Shown piece after piece: positions 23,472 through 33,416 of a stretch of DNA of 64,000 nucleotides (position 1 is its first letter; each line of letters starts with the position of its first letter). The notes under the pieces were generated by a model, which was not told the origin of the DNA, ran no database searches, and worked only from the letters and a program-made list of their open reading frames with translations. The DNA is taken from NCBI GenBank assembly GCA_023457895.1, contig JAEXAY010000005.1, forward strand, positions 1 through 64,000, in the 5' to 3' direction. The DNA is from Pseudomonadota bacterium. Its GTDB lineage: Bacteria > Pseudomonadota > Alphaproteobacteria > Sphingomonadales > Sphingomonadaceae. The translations under genes were made by a program, and so were the position numbers.

Positions 23472-25265
23472 ATGGCGCTTGATATCCAGCCTACGGGCGG
23501 TCTCAGTGATGCGCTGGTTATCCTCGGCGCGGCGGGTATTGTCATCCCGATCTTTGCCCGCTTTCGCATCAGCCCGGTGATCGGCTTCATTCTTGTCGGC
23601 TTTCTCGTCGGTCCGTCGATGCTCGGGTCACTGGTTGATGATTACCCGTGGCTCTTCTATCTCACCATATCGAGCCGCGAAGGCATCGCCACCATTGCCG
23701 AGTTCGGCATCATTCTGCTGCTCTTCTCCATCGGCCTGGAACTCAGCTTCAAACGATTATGGAACATGCGGCGTCAGGTATTCGGCATCGGCGCGGCGGA
23801 GCTTTTCGGTTGCGGTGCGTTGATCGCGCTGATCCTGTGGGCGATGGGCTTGACCGAGCGCGGCTCGATCGGGCTGGGCCTCGCCCTCGCCCTCTCCTCC
23901 ACCGCGCTGGTGCTGCCAATAGTCGGTACCAAAACCCCCGTTGGCCGCACCGCGTTCGCGATGTTGCTGTTCGAGGATCTGGCACTGGTACCGATCATCT
24001 TCGGGCTTGGTGCGATGGCGCCCTACGCCGCACAGGAGGGCTGGGACGGCCTCCTCGAAACTGCGCTGCTTGGCGGCGTCACGGTCTTCGCGCTGTTCAT
24101 CGCCGGGCGGCTGATATTGCCGCGCCTCTTCGCCCAGGCCGCGCGGACCAAGAGTCCCGAGATATTCCTGTCTGCCAGCTTGCTGGTTGTCATTGGCGCC
24201 AGCCTGGCGACCGCGGGGGTGGGACTGTCTCCCATCGTCGGCGCCCTCCTCGCCGGCTTGCTGATTGCCGAAACCGAATATCATGGCGAAGTTGAAGCCA
24301 TGACAGAGCCTTTCAAGGGTCTTGCGCTTGGTGTGTTCCTGATCACAGTCGGCATGAGCCTCGACCTTGCAATGATCCTGAAACAATGGCCCCAGTTGGT
24401 AGCTGCTGTTCTCGGGGTGATCCTGATCAAGACGGTGGTCACTGCGCTTCTTCTCCGGCTGAGTGGCGCCTCAAAAAGCCTCGCTTCAGAAGTCGGCCTG
24501 TTAATGTCCAGTCCGTCAGAAACTACGCTCATCGTACTTGCGACCGCCTTGTCAGCCGGAATCATCAGTTCGCAAACCGCGCATTTTTGGCAAATCGTGA
24601 CTGCTATAGGGCTAACCGTGACGCCCCTGCTCGCCAAACTCGGCCAATTCGTGTCGCGCCGGATCGACCGGCCCGGCGGCGAGTTGCAGCAGGTAGTGGA
24701 AAATGAAAACTCCGAGCCGCGCACCGTAATCCTTGGCTTCGGGCGGGTTGGCCGGGTCGTCGCGGACATGCTTGACCGCCACGGTCAACCTTATTTGGCG
24801 GTAGACGCCAATATCGATGCCGTGATTGCCGCACGTACGGAGGGGTATAAGGTGATTTTCGGCAATACGGGGCGGCAGGAAATTCTCGCCCGGCTGGGGC
24901 TCGAAAATGCCGCTGCGGTTGTCCTCACAATGAACGACCCGGTCCACAAGGTGCGCTTGACCGAGCAGATTCGCAAGCGCTGGCCCAATCTCGCTATCGT
25001 CACCCGGGCCCGCGATGCAGACCACGCGGCTGCCCTTTATCGCGCCGGCGCCACCGACGCCGTCCCGGAAACGCTCGAAAGCTCCTTGCAGCTGTCAGAG
25101 GCGCTGCTGGTCGATCTCGGCATCGCGATGGGACCAGTCATTGCGTCAATCCATGAACGGCGTGCCGAGATGCGCGAGGAAATCATGACCAAGGGCGAAC
25201 TCGACTATGAGCCGCGCCTGCGCCGGGTGCAAATGCCGAAACCCGAAACCGGGTCGGCGAATTAA
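23472..25265 (+). CDS. KefC-type monovalent cation:proton antiporter (CPA2)
   Basis: A membrane antiporter that would exchange K+ or Na+ for protons. The N-terminal about 390 residues contain a dozen hydrophobic segments of the CPA2 family (GALIALILWAMG, LALALSSTALVLPI). The cytoplasmic C-terminal part is a TrkA-N domain whose NAD-binding motif is LGFGRVGRVVADML near residue 420. The ribosome binding site AAGGGGG precedes the ATG. Its TAA overlaps the stop of the convergent M16 peptidase gene. Glutathione gating, as in E. coli KefC, cannot be judged from the sequence. Confidence 0.92.
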   Translation: MALDIQPTGGLSDALVILGAAGIVIPIFARFRISPVIGFILVGFLVGPSMLGSLVDDYPWLFYLTISSREGIATIAEFGIILLLFSIGLELSFKRLWNMRRQVFGIGAAELFGCGALIALILWAMGLTERGSIGLGLALALSSTALVLPIVGTKTPVGRTAFAMLLFEDLALVPIIFGLGAMAPYAAQEGWDGLLETALLGGVTVFALFIAGRLILPRLFAQAARTKSPEIFLSASLLVVIGASLATAGVGLSPIVGALLAGLLIAETEYHGEVEAMTEPFKGLALGVFLITVGMSLDLAMILKQWPQLVAAVLGVILIKTVVTALLLRLSGASKSLASEVGLLMSSPSETTLIVLATALSAGIISSQTAHFWQIVTAIGLTVTPLLAKLGQFVSRRIDRPGGELQQVVENENSEPRTVILGFGRVGRVVADMLDRHGQPYLAVDANIDAVIAARTEGYKVIFGNTGRQEILARLGLENAAAVVLTMNDPVHKVRLTEQIRKRWPNLAIVTRARDADHAAALYRAGATDAVPETLESSLQLSEALLVDLGIAMGPVIASIHERRAEMREEIMTKGELDYEPRLRRVQMPKPETGSAN

Positions 25266-28213
25266 CGCATATCGCTACCGGGCCTCGGCTCTTCGGGCAA
25301 AACCTGCATGGTCCACGCCGCTTCCGGTACCAGATACTGTTTCGCCATGCGCTGAACTTCCGCCGGGGTGACGCCCGCAATGTCGGCGAGATAGGTGCGC
25401 AACGCTTCGAACTTGGCGACTTCGGTGCTGGCTCCTTCCAGTTCCATCATCCAGAACATATTTCCTGATGAGGCGCGGACGACCTGCTCCTTGAGCGGGC
25501 CGATCGCGCGCTGCAACTCATCGTCGGTTGGCGGGGTCCTGGCAAGATCACCAGCGATTGATCGGGCAATCTCGTAGAACTTGCTGACATCCTTGGGCTG
25601 GAGCAGGCTCGCGACCATCACATTGCCACCGTTCTCCAGACTATCCGGCCACTCGCTCATCGCCTGGGGCGCATAGCTGGCCCCCTGCTCCTGGCGCATG
25701 CGCTCGAACATGCGATCGTTGAGGATGGCGGCAAGCACATCGAGGCGGCGCCCTTCCCGCACCCCGGACTGACCGCCCCCAGTCGACCACGCAATCACGG
25801 CGGCAGCCTGATTGGCGTCGCCCTTGTGATAGAGCGTTACCGGCGGCCGGCCGCCTACCAGCTGTTTGACGCGCATATGGGCCGGCGGTAATGTCACGCT
25901 ACGCTGCGGCAGCGCGCCAATGGTTTCCGCAAGCAAGGCCTTGACGTCGATCGAGCGCAAGTCACCAAACAACTGCACTTCAATCGGTCCATTGGCCAGC
26001 AATGGCTGCCAGAATTTCTTGTAGCTTTCCGGGGTAAGCGCTTCGATCTGGGCTTTTTCCGGTTGAATCCAGCGCGCATCACCACCTTTCAGAGCACCTT
26101 CCAGATCGCGCTTAATGACTTCCATCGCCGACCCGCGCTGGGCATCATAGGCCATCAACTCGCTCGCCTTGATACGATGTACCGGCATTGGGTCCCAGGC
26201 AGGCGCAGTCAATTGCGCCGCGATCAAACGCAACTGGTCCTTGAGGTCCTGTGGATTGGTTTCACCTTTCAGTTCAAACGCATCATTGTCGACATCAAAA
26301 TCGAGATTCATCGTCCGCCCGTTCATGATGCGGTCGAGATCATTCTGCTTCAACTTGCCGATGCCGCTAGGCGCTATACCATAGGGCGCGGTCCACAACA
26401 GATTCGGTGCATCCGGTGAAATCGCCCGTCGCCCCCCTCCAAACCGCACATTGACGCGAACCTTGCCGGGTTCGATATCGCTATTATAAACCAGCGCCGT
26501 GACACCATTGGTGAGCCGCATCACTTCCATGTCAAATACGGGGATCTTCACATCGGCGGCAACCGATCCCGCCACGCCAAGCGCTGGCAGATCAGCGAAG
26601 GTCGCGGTGCTTTCCGTCACCCGTGCATTGCTGTCCGCAGCAATCTTGCTCGTCGCCGCCGCGGCAAGCTTCTTTTCCGCATCGGGGACGGCCGCAGGCG
26701 TTGAAAGGAAAGCGCGCACCGCCTTACCTGAAAACAGGCGGCGGGTTGCATCGAGGATCGCCTTAGGCGTTGCCATGTCCTTGACCGAACGAAACAGCCA
26801 GCGCTGATTGAATGGATCGGTTGCCGTTTCCCGGATGTCGACAGCGCGGACGAGATCGTCGACCTGACGTGCGCCAGGTTCATTCTGGCGATTTTCAACT
26901 TCCTTGGTCAGGAAAGTATCAATCATCACATATTCGCGGTCGATATCGGCCTGCGACGGCGGTTTCGCCATCGCGTCCGCAATCACCCCGCGCACATCGC
27001 GCAGTGCCTTTTCCCATTCATTGTTGAGCGGAACAATTGATACCGACGTCAGGTCCGCAGAACGGCTGATCTTGTCGTCCGAAACCTGCGCAACCAGATA
27101 GCTGCCGCCGCTACGCGCGCGATTTTCAAGCCGGCGATTAATCAGCTGTCGCGCCAGATAATCGATGTAGAGGCCTTGGGTGTAGCGGATGCTATCGGTC
27201 ACCTGTCGCCACGGCCGCGCAACATTATAGGTTACCACCATAGGCTGGGTAGGCTCGACGATCACTTTGGCGACCGGCGCCTTCGCGACAGGATCACCGA
27301 AAGAAGGATCGACGCCGGGTGCGCCCAAACCTTTCCAGTCACCGAAATATTGCGAAATAAGCGCGGCATAACGCGCCGGGTCACCGTCGCCCGCGATGGC
27401 AATCACAACGCGTTCGGGTCGATACCAGCGGTTATGGAATGCAGAAATGCTCTTGGTTGTTGCCGCACCAAGCGTTTCCGGCGTGCCGATCGGAGAACGG
27501 ACCGCAAGCCGCTGCCCGGCAAAGACATGGCTGCGCGTGGCGTCAGCCTGGCGTTGCTGCGGCCCTTCGGATTCGCGTTGCTCGGCCATCACCACCAGCT
27601 TTTCGGTATCAATGATCTGCTGATTGAATTCCGGCTCGCGCACCATCCCAGAAAGAATCTTTAGACTCTGGTCGAGGCCCGCAGCCGTCGCATTGGGCAA
27701 GTCGAGTTGATAGACAGTGTGTGTTGGTGTCGTTTGCGCGTTACTATCACTACCAAACGTCGCGCCAAGACGCTGCCATACGCGCTTGGCTTCTCCGTCC
27801 TTCACATATTTGGAACCCCGGAACAGAAGATGTTCGAGAAAATGGGCATAGCCGCGCTCACTATCCTCTTCCATAAGCGAGCCGGCATCGATGCGAACGC
27901 GGATCGCAACCTGCCCCGGAGGAACGCCATTGCGCCGCACGGCATAGCGAAGGCCATTCTGCAGTGTGCCGAACTGCCATCCCTTATCCTGCGGAATGTC
28001 GCTCCCTTTGTAGAGCCATGGCGACGTATCAATGGTACCGTTCGAACTGACAGGCGCAGGCGCCACCGATCCCGCCTCAACGCTGTCGCTAACCGGCACC
28101 GGAGGCGTCGATTGCGCACCTGCTGTGGCGGGGAAGAACGCCGTGGTCAGGAGAAGGGAAAGCAAGAGAGCAGACTGCCTCTTGCGCGAGGCCACAGCGC
28201 GATGTTTTTTCAT
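25262..28213 (-). CDS. M16-family zinc metallopeptidase (pitrilysin type), exported
   Basis: This is a 983-residue peptidase with a signal peptide (cleavage near residue 33, after PATAGA). The inverted zinc motif is in the first quarter, HFLEH in the context YAHFLEHLLFRGSKYV, so the N-terminal half is the active one. The C-terminal half is the matching inactive M16 domain. Such single-chain, exported M16 peptidases are common in sphingomonads and probably degrade small peptides in the periplasm. The gene is convergent with the antiporter gene, and the two stop codons overlap by two bases. Confidence 0.93.
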   Translation of the reverse strand: MKKHRAVASRKRQSALLLSLLLTTAFFPATAGAQSTPPVPVSDSVEAGSVAPAPVSSNGTIDTSPWLYKGSDIPQDKGWQFGTLQNGLRYAVRRNGVPPGQVAIRVRIDAGSLMEEDSERGYAHFLEHLLFRGSKYVKDGEAKRVWQRLGATFGSDSNAQTTPTHTVYQLDLPNATAAGLDQSLKILSGMVREPEFNQQIIDTEKLVVMAEQRESEGPQQRQADATRSHVFAGQRLAVRSPIGTPETLGAATTKSISAFHNRWYRPERVVIAIAGDGDPARYAALISQYFGDWKGLGAPGVDPSFGDPVAKAPVAKVIVEPTQPMVVTYNVARPWRQVTDSIRYTQGLYIDYLARQLINRRLENRARSGGSYLVAQVSDDKISRSADLTSVSIVPLNNEWEKALRDVRGVIADAMAKPPSQADIDREYVMIDTFLTKEVENRQNEPGARQVDDLVRAVDIRETATDPFNQRWLFRSVKDMATPKAILDATRRLFSGKAVRAFLSTPAAVPDAEKKLAAAATSKIAADSNARVTESTATFADLPALGVAGSVAADVKIPVFDMEVMRLTNGVTALVYNSDIEPGKVRVNVRFGGGRRAISPDAPNLLWTAPYGIAPSGIGKLKQNDLDRIMNGRTMNLDFDVDNDAFELKGETNPQDLKDQLRLIAAQLTAPAWDPMPVHRIKASELMAYDAQRGSAMEVIKRDLEGALKGGDARWIQPEKAQIEALTPESYKKFWQPLLANGPIEVQLFGDLRSIDVKALLAETIGALPQRSVTLPPAHMRVKQLVGGRPPVTLYHKGDANQAAAVIAWSTGGGQSGVREGRRLDVLAAILNDRMFERMRQEQGASYAPQAMSEWPDSLENGGNVMVASLLQPKDVSKFYEIARSIAGDLARTPPTDDELQRAIGPLKEQVVRASSGNMFWMMELEGASTEVAKFEALRTYLADIAGVTPAEVQRMAKQYLVPEAAWTMQVLPEEPRPGSDMR

Positions 28214-28318
28214 GATGGTCCCGTATATAAGCGTGAAGGCTTGCTCGCCAGTGAATATATCAGGCAGGCATAGCGGCGATGCCCATCATGAATACCAGTT
28301 GGTTACGGAAAGGTAGAC

Positions 28319-29176
28319 ATGACCACGAATGAAAAGGATTCCAAGATATTTCGTGTCGCCATCCTGCAGATGAGCAGCGGGATCGATCCCGCAGCCAATG
28401 CCGACACTATCCGAACAGGTTTATTCGAGGCACGGCAGGGCGGTGCGGCGATGCTGTTTGCACCGGAAATGTCGTTGCTCCTCGACCGGGACCGCAGCCG
28501 CTCCTCAGCGCATCTCACGCACGAGGCCGACTGCCCTCAACTTGTGGAGCTTCAGAAGGCGGCGCGCGACAGCGGGGTGTGGCTACACCTGGGCTCCGCA
28601 GCATTTCTATCGGAGAACGGCGAAGGCAAGCGCGTCAATCGCACGCTGATTATTGACGATGACGGGCAAATTCGCGCCCGGTACGACAAGATACACCTGT
28701 TTGACGTTGATCTACCCACCGGCGAAAGCTGGCGAGAATCCGCGACCTATGCAGGAGGCTCCTCCCCCGTCACTGTCGGGACCCCATGGGGAATACTGGG
28801 GCTCAGCATCTGTTATGACCTGCGCTTTCCCGACCTGTATCGCGCGCTGACCGATGCAGGAGCATCCATTCTCACCATTCCAGCCGCTTTCACCGTTCCG
28901 ACCGGCGAGGCACACTGGCATGTCCTGCAGCGCGCCCGCGCCATCGAGGCAGGCGTGTTCGTGATCGCCGCTGCCCAGTGCGGCACACATGCTGACGGAC
29001 GGCAAACCTATGGCCATTCGCTCATAGTCGACCCGTGGGGCGGCGTGCTGCTTGACATGGGCCGCGAGCCGGGCGTCGGCTTTGCCAATCTCGACTTGAC
29101 CGAAATCAGCCGCGTCCGCACAGCTATACCAGCTCTGACCAATCGCCGCATGATCGGTCCTGTGACGATGATGTAA
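28319..29176 (+). CDS. Nitrilase-family amidohydrolase
   Basis: The 285-residue cytoplasmic enzyme has the complete carbon-nitrogen hydrolase triad: Glu50 in APEMSLL, Lys124 in RYDKIHLFD and Cys165 in LSICYDLRFPDLYR. The KIHLFDVD sequence and the overall length match deaminated-glutathione amidases (NIT1/YbeM type), which repair deaminated glutathione; this is the likeliest role but not proved. GGAAAGG precedes the ATG. It is divergent from the M16 peptidase gene with a 105-bp gap. Confidence 0.9.
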   Translation: MTTNEKDSKIFRVAILQMSSGIDPAANADTIRTGLFEARQGGAAMLFAPEMSLLLDRDRSRSSAHLTHEADCPQLVELQKAARDSGVWLHLGSAAFLSENGEGKRVNRTLIIDDDGQIRARYDKIHLFDVDLPTGESWRESATYAGGSSPVTVGTPWGILGLSICYDLRFPDLYRALTDAGASILTIPAAFTVPTGEAHWHVLQRARAIEAGVFVIAAAQCGTHADGRQTYGHSLIVDPWGGVLLDMGREPGVGFANLDLTEISRVRTAIPALTNRRMIGPVTMM

Positions 29177-29198
29177 GATTCACCAACTACGAGCGGGG

Positions 29199-30743
29199 CT
29201 AGCCCGGACGGCGATCCGATTTTTGCGGACCTCTGCTGCCACCAAATGGCTTGACGCGGGCAGAATAGTTTTTCTTCGACCGGAACGAGCTCCCCCGCTC
29301 ATTCTGCGCTTCACCACTCCCTGCACCAGTCAACGGATGAAAACCGCCGGCCTTGCCGCTACTTTGGTTACGCGCGTTTCCGCGAAGATGGTCACGCTCC
29401 TTGCGGTTTGCATAATCCCGCGGCGGCCGCGCGCTCCCTTCTCCGGCATCCGCACGCATCCGCTTTGGTAGCGGTCCGTCATGCGCAATGCGTGCTGGCT
29501 GTGCGCGCCGTTCGCTGCGCGCCTGCCCGCCACCACGGCCACTCCCGCCTTTGCGCGGGTCCGGCCCCTTCCGTACGGGAGCCGGTTTGGGGAGTTTTGC
29601 TGCCGCTTCGGCGAAGTTTGCGGGCAGCGGCACCGGTTCGAGCTTAACTCTCGTCATGCGTTCGATGGCCTTGAGATATGCTTTCTCATCGGGCGCGCAG
29701 AAACTCATCGCAATACCCTCGCGCCCCGCCCGCCCGGTCCGCCCGATGCGATGGACATATTGTTCCGGAACGTTGGGCAATTCGAAATTGAAGACGTGGC
29801 TTAGGCCTGAAATATCGATCCCTCGCGCAGCGATGTCGGTCGCGACCAGAATGGAGATCTTGCCAGCCTTGAAGGCCTGCAACGCCGTCGTGCGCTGGGC
29901 CTGGCTCTTGTTTCCATGGATCGCCGCGCAGGCGATCCCCGCTCCCTCCAGGTGCCGTACCACCCTATCCGCACCATGCTTGGTCCGGGTAAACACGAGG
30001 GCGCGCTCGATCTCGCTCGAGCGCAGTAACATGGTCAGCAGCGCCTGCTTTTCCGCCTGATTGACGAAGGTCACATATTGCTGGACACGCTCAGCTGTCG
30101 TGGCTTGCGGTGTCACCGCGACCTGCACAGGATCGGTCAGGAACTGTCCCGCCAGATTGGCGATATCCGATGGCATGGTGGCCGAAAAGAACAGGCTCTG
30201 CCGCTGCTTTGGCAGCAGCCGAACCACGCGTCTGAGCGGGTTGATGAATCCCATGTCCATCATCTGGTCAGCCTCATCGAGCACAAAAATCTCAACGCCC
30301 TTGAGGCTGAAAGCCCGCTGGTCGATAAGGTCAAGCAGACGGCCCGGCGTGGCCACGAGCACATCCACCCCGCCCCGCAACTTGCGGATTTGTCCACCAA
30401 TCGGCACGCCGCCGAAAACTGTTTCTACCGATAGCTGGAGGAAACGGCCATATTTGCGAAAGTTCTCGGCAATCTGCGCGGCCAGTTCGCGGGTCGGTGA
30501 CAGGATCAGCATCCGGCAGCTCCCCATGGGGCGCGGCTTCGCGTGGCGAGCCAGATAGTCAAGCGACGGAAGTGCAAAGGCGGCGGTCTTGCCGGTACCG
30601 GTCTGGGCAATGCCGCACAGGTCGCGACCCTCCATAAGCGCGGGTATTGCCTTTGTCTGGATCGGCGTCGGCTTATCATAGCCCGACGCATCGAGCGCAC
30701 GCAATATGGGCTCGGCGAGACCGAGGTCGGTAAAGAAGGACAT
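29199..30743 (-). CDS. DEAD-box RNA helicase, RhlE-like
   Basis: The 514-residue protein unwinds RNA using ATP. It has the Q motif (GYDKPTPIQTKAIP), Walker A AQTGTGKT at residues 46-53, the DEAD motif in VLDEADQMMDMGF, SAT in FFSATMP and HRIGRTGRAGREG. A long Gly/Arg/Lys-rich tail of about 150 residues follows the helicase core, typical of cold- or ribosome-related helicases. The start at 30743 (MSFFTDLGLAEP) has GGAAGA before it; an upstream open frame is not helicase-like. It is a paralog of the helicase at 34.5 kb. Confidence 0.95.
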   Translation of the reverse strand: MSFFTDLGLAEPILRALDASGYDKPTPIQTKAIPALMEGRDLCGIAQTGTGKTAAFALPSLDYLARHAKPRPMGSCRMLILSPTRELAAQIAENFRKYGRFLQLSVETVFGGVPIGGQIRKLRGGVDVLVATPGRLLDLIDQRAFSLKGVEIFVLDEADQMMDMGFINPLRRVVRLLPKQRQSLFFSATMPSDIANLAGQFLTDPVQVAVTPQATTAERVQQYVTFVNQAEKQALLTMLLRSSEIERALVFTRTKHGADRVVRHLEGAGIACAAIHGNKSQAQRTTALQAFKAGKISILVATDIAARGIDISGLSHVFNFELPNVPEQYVHRIGRTGRAGREGIAMSFCAPDEKAYLKAIERMTRVKLEPVPLPANFAEAAAKLPKPAPVRKGPDPRKGGSGRGGGQARSERRAQPARIAHDGPLPKRMRADAGEGSARPPRDYANRKERDHLRGNARNQSSGKAGGFHPLTGAGSGEAQNERGSSFRSKKNYSARVKPFGGSRGPQKSDRRPG

Positions 30744-30988
30744 TGGGATCTTCCTGTTCTTCACAAAGGGACAATGGGTGTACCCGTGGCCGGACACATG
30801 CCCTCAAGGTTTGGGAAACGCCCCGCGTGAAAAGGGAAGCCTCAGTGAAAGGGCAAGAATGGCCGCCGGAGACCATAGTTTCACGCCGCCTTCAACAACG
30901 CAGTCAACCTGCTTTGCCAATCGTACTTATGTAGTGCCGGAACGAATTTTTCCGTGAAACAGATAATGACACCGGAAAACTGTTTCCA
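30744..30988. other. Long leader and promoter region of the DEAD-box gene
   Basis: About 245 bases lie between the helicase start and the terminator of the next minus-strand gene. No coding frame with a sensible start was found. A TTGACT on the minus strand near 30907-30912 might be a -35 element, but no matching -10 at 17 bases is convincing. Long leaders are frequent for this helicase class. Confidence 0.4.
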
Positions 30989-31018
30989 AAATAAAAGCCC
31001 CCCGCAGCTGCGAGGGGC
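30989..31018 (-). terminator. Rho-independent terminator of the small exported protein gene
   Basis: GCCCC at 30997-31001 pairs with GGGGC at 31014-31018, and inside it the palindrome CGCAGCTGCG extends the stem. On the minus strand it is followed by TTTTATTTT. The structure ends transcription of the gene at 31048-31275. Confidence 0.8.
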
Positions 31019-31047
31019 CCTTATCTGTATCGAATCAGACGAACTGA

Positions 31048-31275
31048 TTACGGGCTGGTCGGCGAATCGTCGGTGCCATCGACAGCGATGACGATACCGG
31101 CAATGATTGCTGCTGCAGCAAGCAACGCGAGAATGATGCTGCTGCCACCCGTCAGTTCATCCTGTTCGGTCATGCTTGCCTCAGCACGCGCGATCGGAGC
31201 AGCCGAAGCGGCAACCGGAGCCACAGCCATCGAAGCGACAGCGAGCGCAACAGATGCCTTCTTGATGATGTTCAT
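31048..31275 (-). CDS. Small exported or membrane protein, function unknown
   Basis: The 75-residue protein has a signal-like N-terminus (MNIIKKASVALAVASMAVAP, then AASA), a short polar segment with Glu and Asp (ARAEASMTEQDEL), a hydrophobic helix of about 20 residues (IILALLAAAAIIAGIVIAVD) and a Asp/Ser/Pro tail. GGAG lies nine bases upstream of the ATG and TATAAC sits about 30 bases further upstream as a possible -10. A strong terminator follows. Small proteins of this layout are frequent but uncharacterised in sphingomonads, from general knowledge. Function unknown. Confidence 0.7.
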   Translation of the reverse strand: MNIIKKASVALAVASMAVAPVAASAAPIARAEASMTEQDELTGGSSIILALLAAAAIIAGIVIAVDGTDDSPTSP

Positions 31276-31624
31276 TTTTCAATTCTCCATCCACTGGACG
31301 TTATAAAACACCGGAACAAATATAAGCTTTATGGGCCGATGAAAGAGGTACCATCAATCATCTACACATAATTTGCCGCGATGTCAGCATTGCAGCTAGC
31401 CGTTTCCCTACGTTTAAGCAACCATGTTGTTCCAAAAAATGACGTGCGTTAGGTTAAACTCCGGTCATCAGGTCAACCATCACCAAACGTAATCCTTGCC
31501 TGTAACGGCAAAAATTTCTCGGTTTCATACCGATTAACCGACCTACCGGGCCGTTAGTTGACGAGGGCACCTGTGACAAAAATAACACCAATCGTAGTAT
31601 GCCCGACACAGGGCACCACCAGGT
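31276..31624. other. 349-bp gap without a gene
   Basis: AT-rich for this window. It contains the promoter of the small exported protein at its left end. A TTGACG with AATAAC 17 bases later (near 31557-31585, plus strand) could be a weak promoter facing the 3' end of the NUDIX gene. I see no hairpin terminator, tRNA or convincing open frame. Confidence 0.4.
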
Positions 31625-32398
31625 TCAGCCGCGCTGCATGCTGTGGATGCTTTCGCTGGTCACAGGGTAACCGAGATCCGAATCGATGCACAGATGCCGC
31701 TCACCGTCGCGCTCTTCGAAAAACGGGGTGATTGCTCGAATTTCGTGGCGCTGCGCATGGTCTACGGCTTCAGCAAATGAACCGAACAACGCCAGCCGTT
31801 CAAGATTCCGCCGTGTCGGATAAATAATATGCCCCTCCTTGCGATCAGCAAGATCGAGCATGGCCTGAGCGCTCGTCCAGAATGCATGGCTATTTTCGCT
31901 GGCGTCGACCGTAACTTCTGCCGCCGCAACCGGATCGTGAGCAAGATAGAAGCGCGTATCGAAAATACGATCGAGGCGATGAGCGGGTCGCCATCGCGCG
32001 AAGGGGATCAACTGCTCCGGCCGGAGTTCCCACCCCAACTCTCGAATGATCCCGGAAAATTCCGCGCCCTCCAGGACTGCACTGCGGGCATAAGCCAGCG
32101 CCGCCGCATCGCCGACGTGCTCGATTCCGACGGCCAGTCCCGTTTCTTCCAAGGTTTCCCGGATGCCAGCGATACGGGCTGCTCCTTCATCTTCATCCAT
32201 ATCCGGTGCGAAAATTTTGGCGAGGTAATGGTCGTCGAGATCAATGCGCCCCCCCGGAAAAACTGCGGCGCCGGCGGCGAACACCATTGTTTCGGCGCGG
32301 CGCACCATCAGCAGTTGGGGAGGTCCATTTCCGCTCTCGTCATCGCGGAAGATAACGACCGTAGAGGCTGGGATAGCTTTCTGGACGGGGTGTTCCAT
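31625..32398 (-). CDS. NUDIX hydrolase
   Basis: A 257-residue protein that hydrolyses a nucleoside diphosphate linked to another group. The N-terminal region ends in AVFPGGRID, followed by the NUDIX box helix GIRETLEETGLAVG, separated from the glycine motif by an acidic insertion (DMDEDEGAAR). The C-terminal part has FDTRFYLA. The spacing resembles NUDT19-like family members with an insertion in the box. The substrate cannot be predicted. Confidence 0.85.
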   Translation of the reverse strand: MEHPVQKAIPASTVVIFRDDESGNGPPQLLMVRRAETMVFAAGAAVFPGGRIDLDDHYLAKIFAPDMDEDEGAARIAGIRETLEETGLAVGIEHVGDAAALAYARSAVLEGAEFSGIIRELGWELRPEQLIPFARWRPAHRLDRIFDTRFYLAHDPVAAAEVTVDASENSHAFWTSAQAMLDLADRKEGHIIYPTRRNLERLALFGSFAEAVDHAQRHEIRAITPFFEERDGERHLCIDSDLGYPVTSESIHSMQRG

Positions 32399-32563
32399 AT
32401 CGATAAATCCGTCAATAAATCCAACGCAAGGGGACTCCCTTGACCTGCTCCATCGAACATTGATTTGTTCAAGGATAGATACGATATTGCCGGGCGATGA
32501 TACGAAAGCAAGCGGCGGGCGTTTTTTCCGCCTTGTGCTTCAATCAATCGGGAGAGAAGCCCC

Positions 32564-33181
32564 ATGGGTATCATAGAATTGCTCGGCCTTGCCGGAAGCG
32601 TCAGCCTGCTATCGGGTTGGCGCCTCTATCTGACAATATTTGCGGTCGGTGCGGCGCGCTACATGGGCTGGATCGACCTACCTGACAATCTCGCCATGCT
32701 GAATGTTCTGGCCAATCCTTGGGTGATGGGTGTTGCCGCAGTCGGCGCGATCGCGGAATTTTTCGCTGACAAGGTGGCTTGGCTGGACAGCGTCTGGGAC
32801 ACGGTGCATACGGTCATTCGCCCCGTCGGCGGCGCACTTCTGGCCCTCTCCATCGTAAGCGAACAGGACCCGGCATGGCAGGTGATTGCTTTCCTCTTGG
32901 GAGGAGGCGCCGCGCTCCTGAGCCATGGCGCAAAAGCGGGGACACGCGCGGTCGTAAATACGAGCCCAGAGCCCTTTTCCAATGTTGCCGTTTCGACCGG
33001 CGAAGACATCGCAACGGGCAGCCTTCTTTTTTTGGCTCTCGCCAATCCAGTAGCCGCCGTAATCATTGCAATCGTGATGCTGATCGCTGTTGTTATAGTG
33101 CTTTACTATATGCAACGGTTGCTGAAAAAACTGTTCGGTCCCGGAAAACAGCCTGAAAAACCAGTCCCCGAACTTCCATGA
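32564..33181 (+). CDS. DUF4126 integral membrane protein
   Basis: The 205-residue protein starts GIIELLGLAGSVSLLSGWRL and shows at least four hydrophobic stretches (near residues 8-28, 50-66, 85-125 and 155-185). The pattern GWRLYLTIFAVG and the SHGAKAGTRAVVNTSPEPFSN segment match the DUF4126 family, whose function is unknown. A Pro/Lys-rich C-terminal end lies in the cytoplasm. GGAGAG precedes the ATG. Confidence 0.8.
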   Translation: MGIIELLGLAGSVSLLSGWRLYLTIFAVGAARYMGWIDLPDNLAMLNVLANPWVMGVAAVGAIAEFFADKVAWLDSVWDTVHTVIRPVGGALLALSIVSEQDPAWQVIAFLLGGGAALLSHGAKAGTRAVVNTSPEPFSNVAVSTGEDIATGSLLFLALANPVAAVIIAIVMLIAVVIVLYYMQRLLKKLFGPGKQPEKPVPELP

Positions 33182-33207
33182 GAACACCGAAAAAATCACG
33201 CGAAAGA

Positions 33208-33283
<76 letters not shown>

Positions 33284-33416
33284 GCACCGGGAGAGCGCGA
33301 CATAATAGCGCTTGGGACTACACGCAATGGTAAATATTTCGGCGCGCTTACTAGCCAAGTCAGGCAAGAACGGTATTATAAGTTGCAAATTAAAACTAGA
33401 CTGAGGAGAGCAAGCA

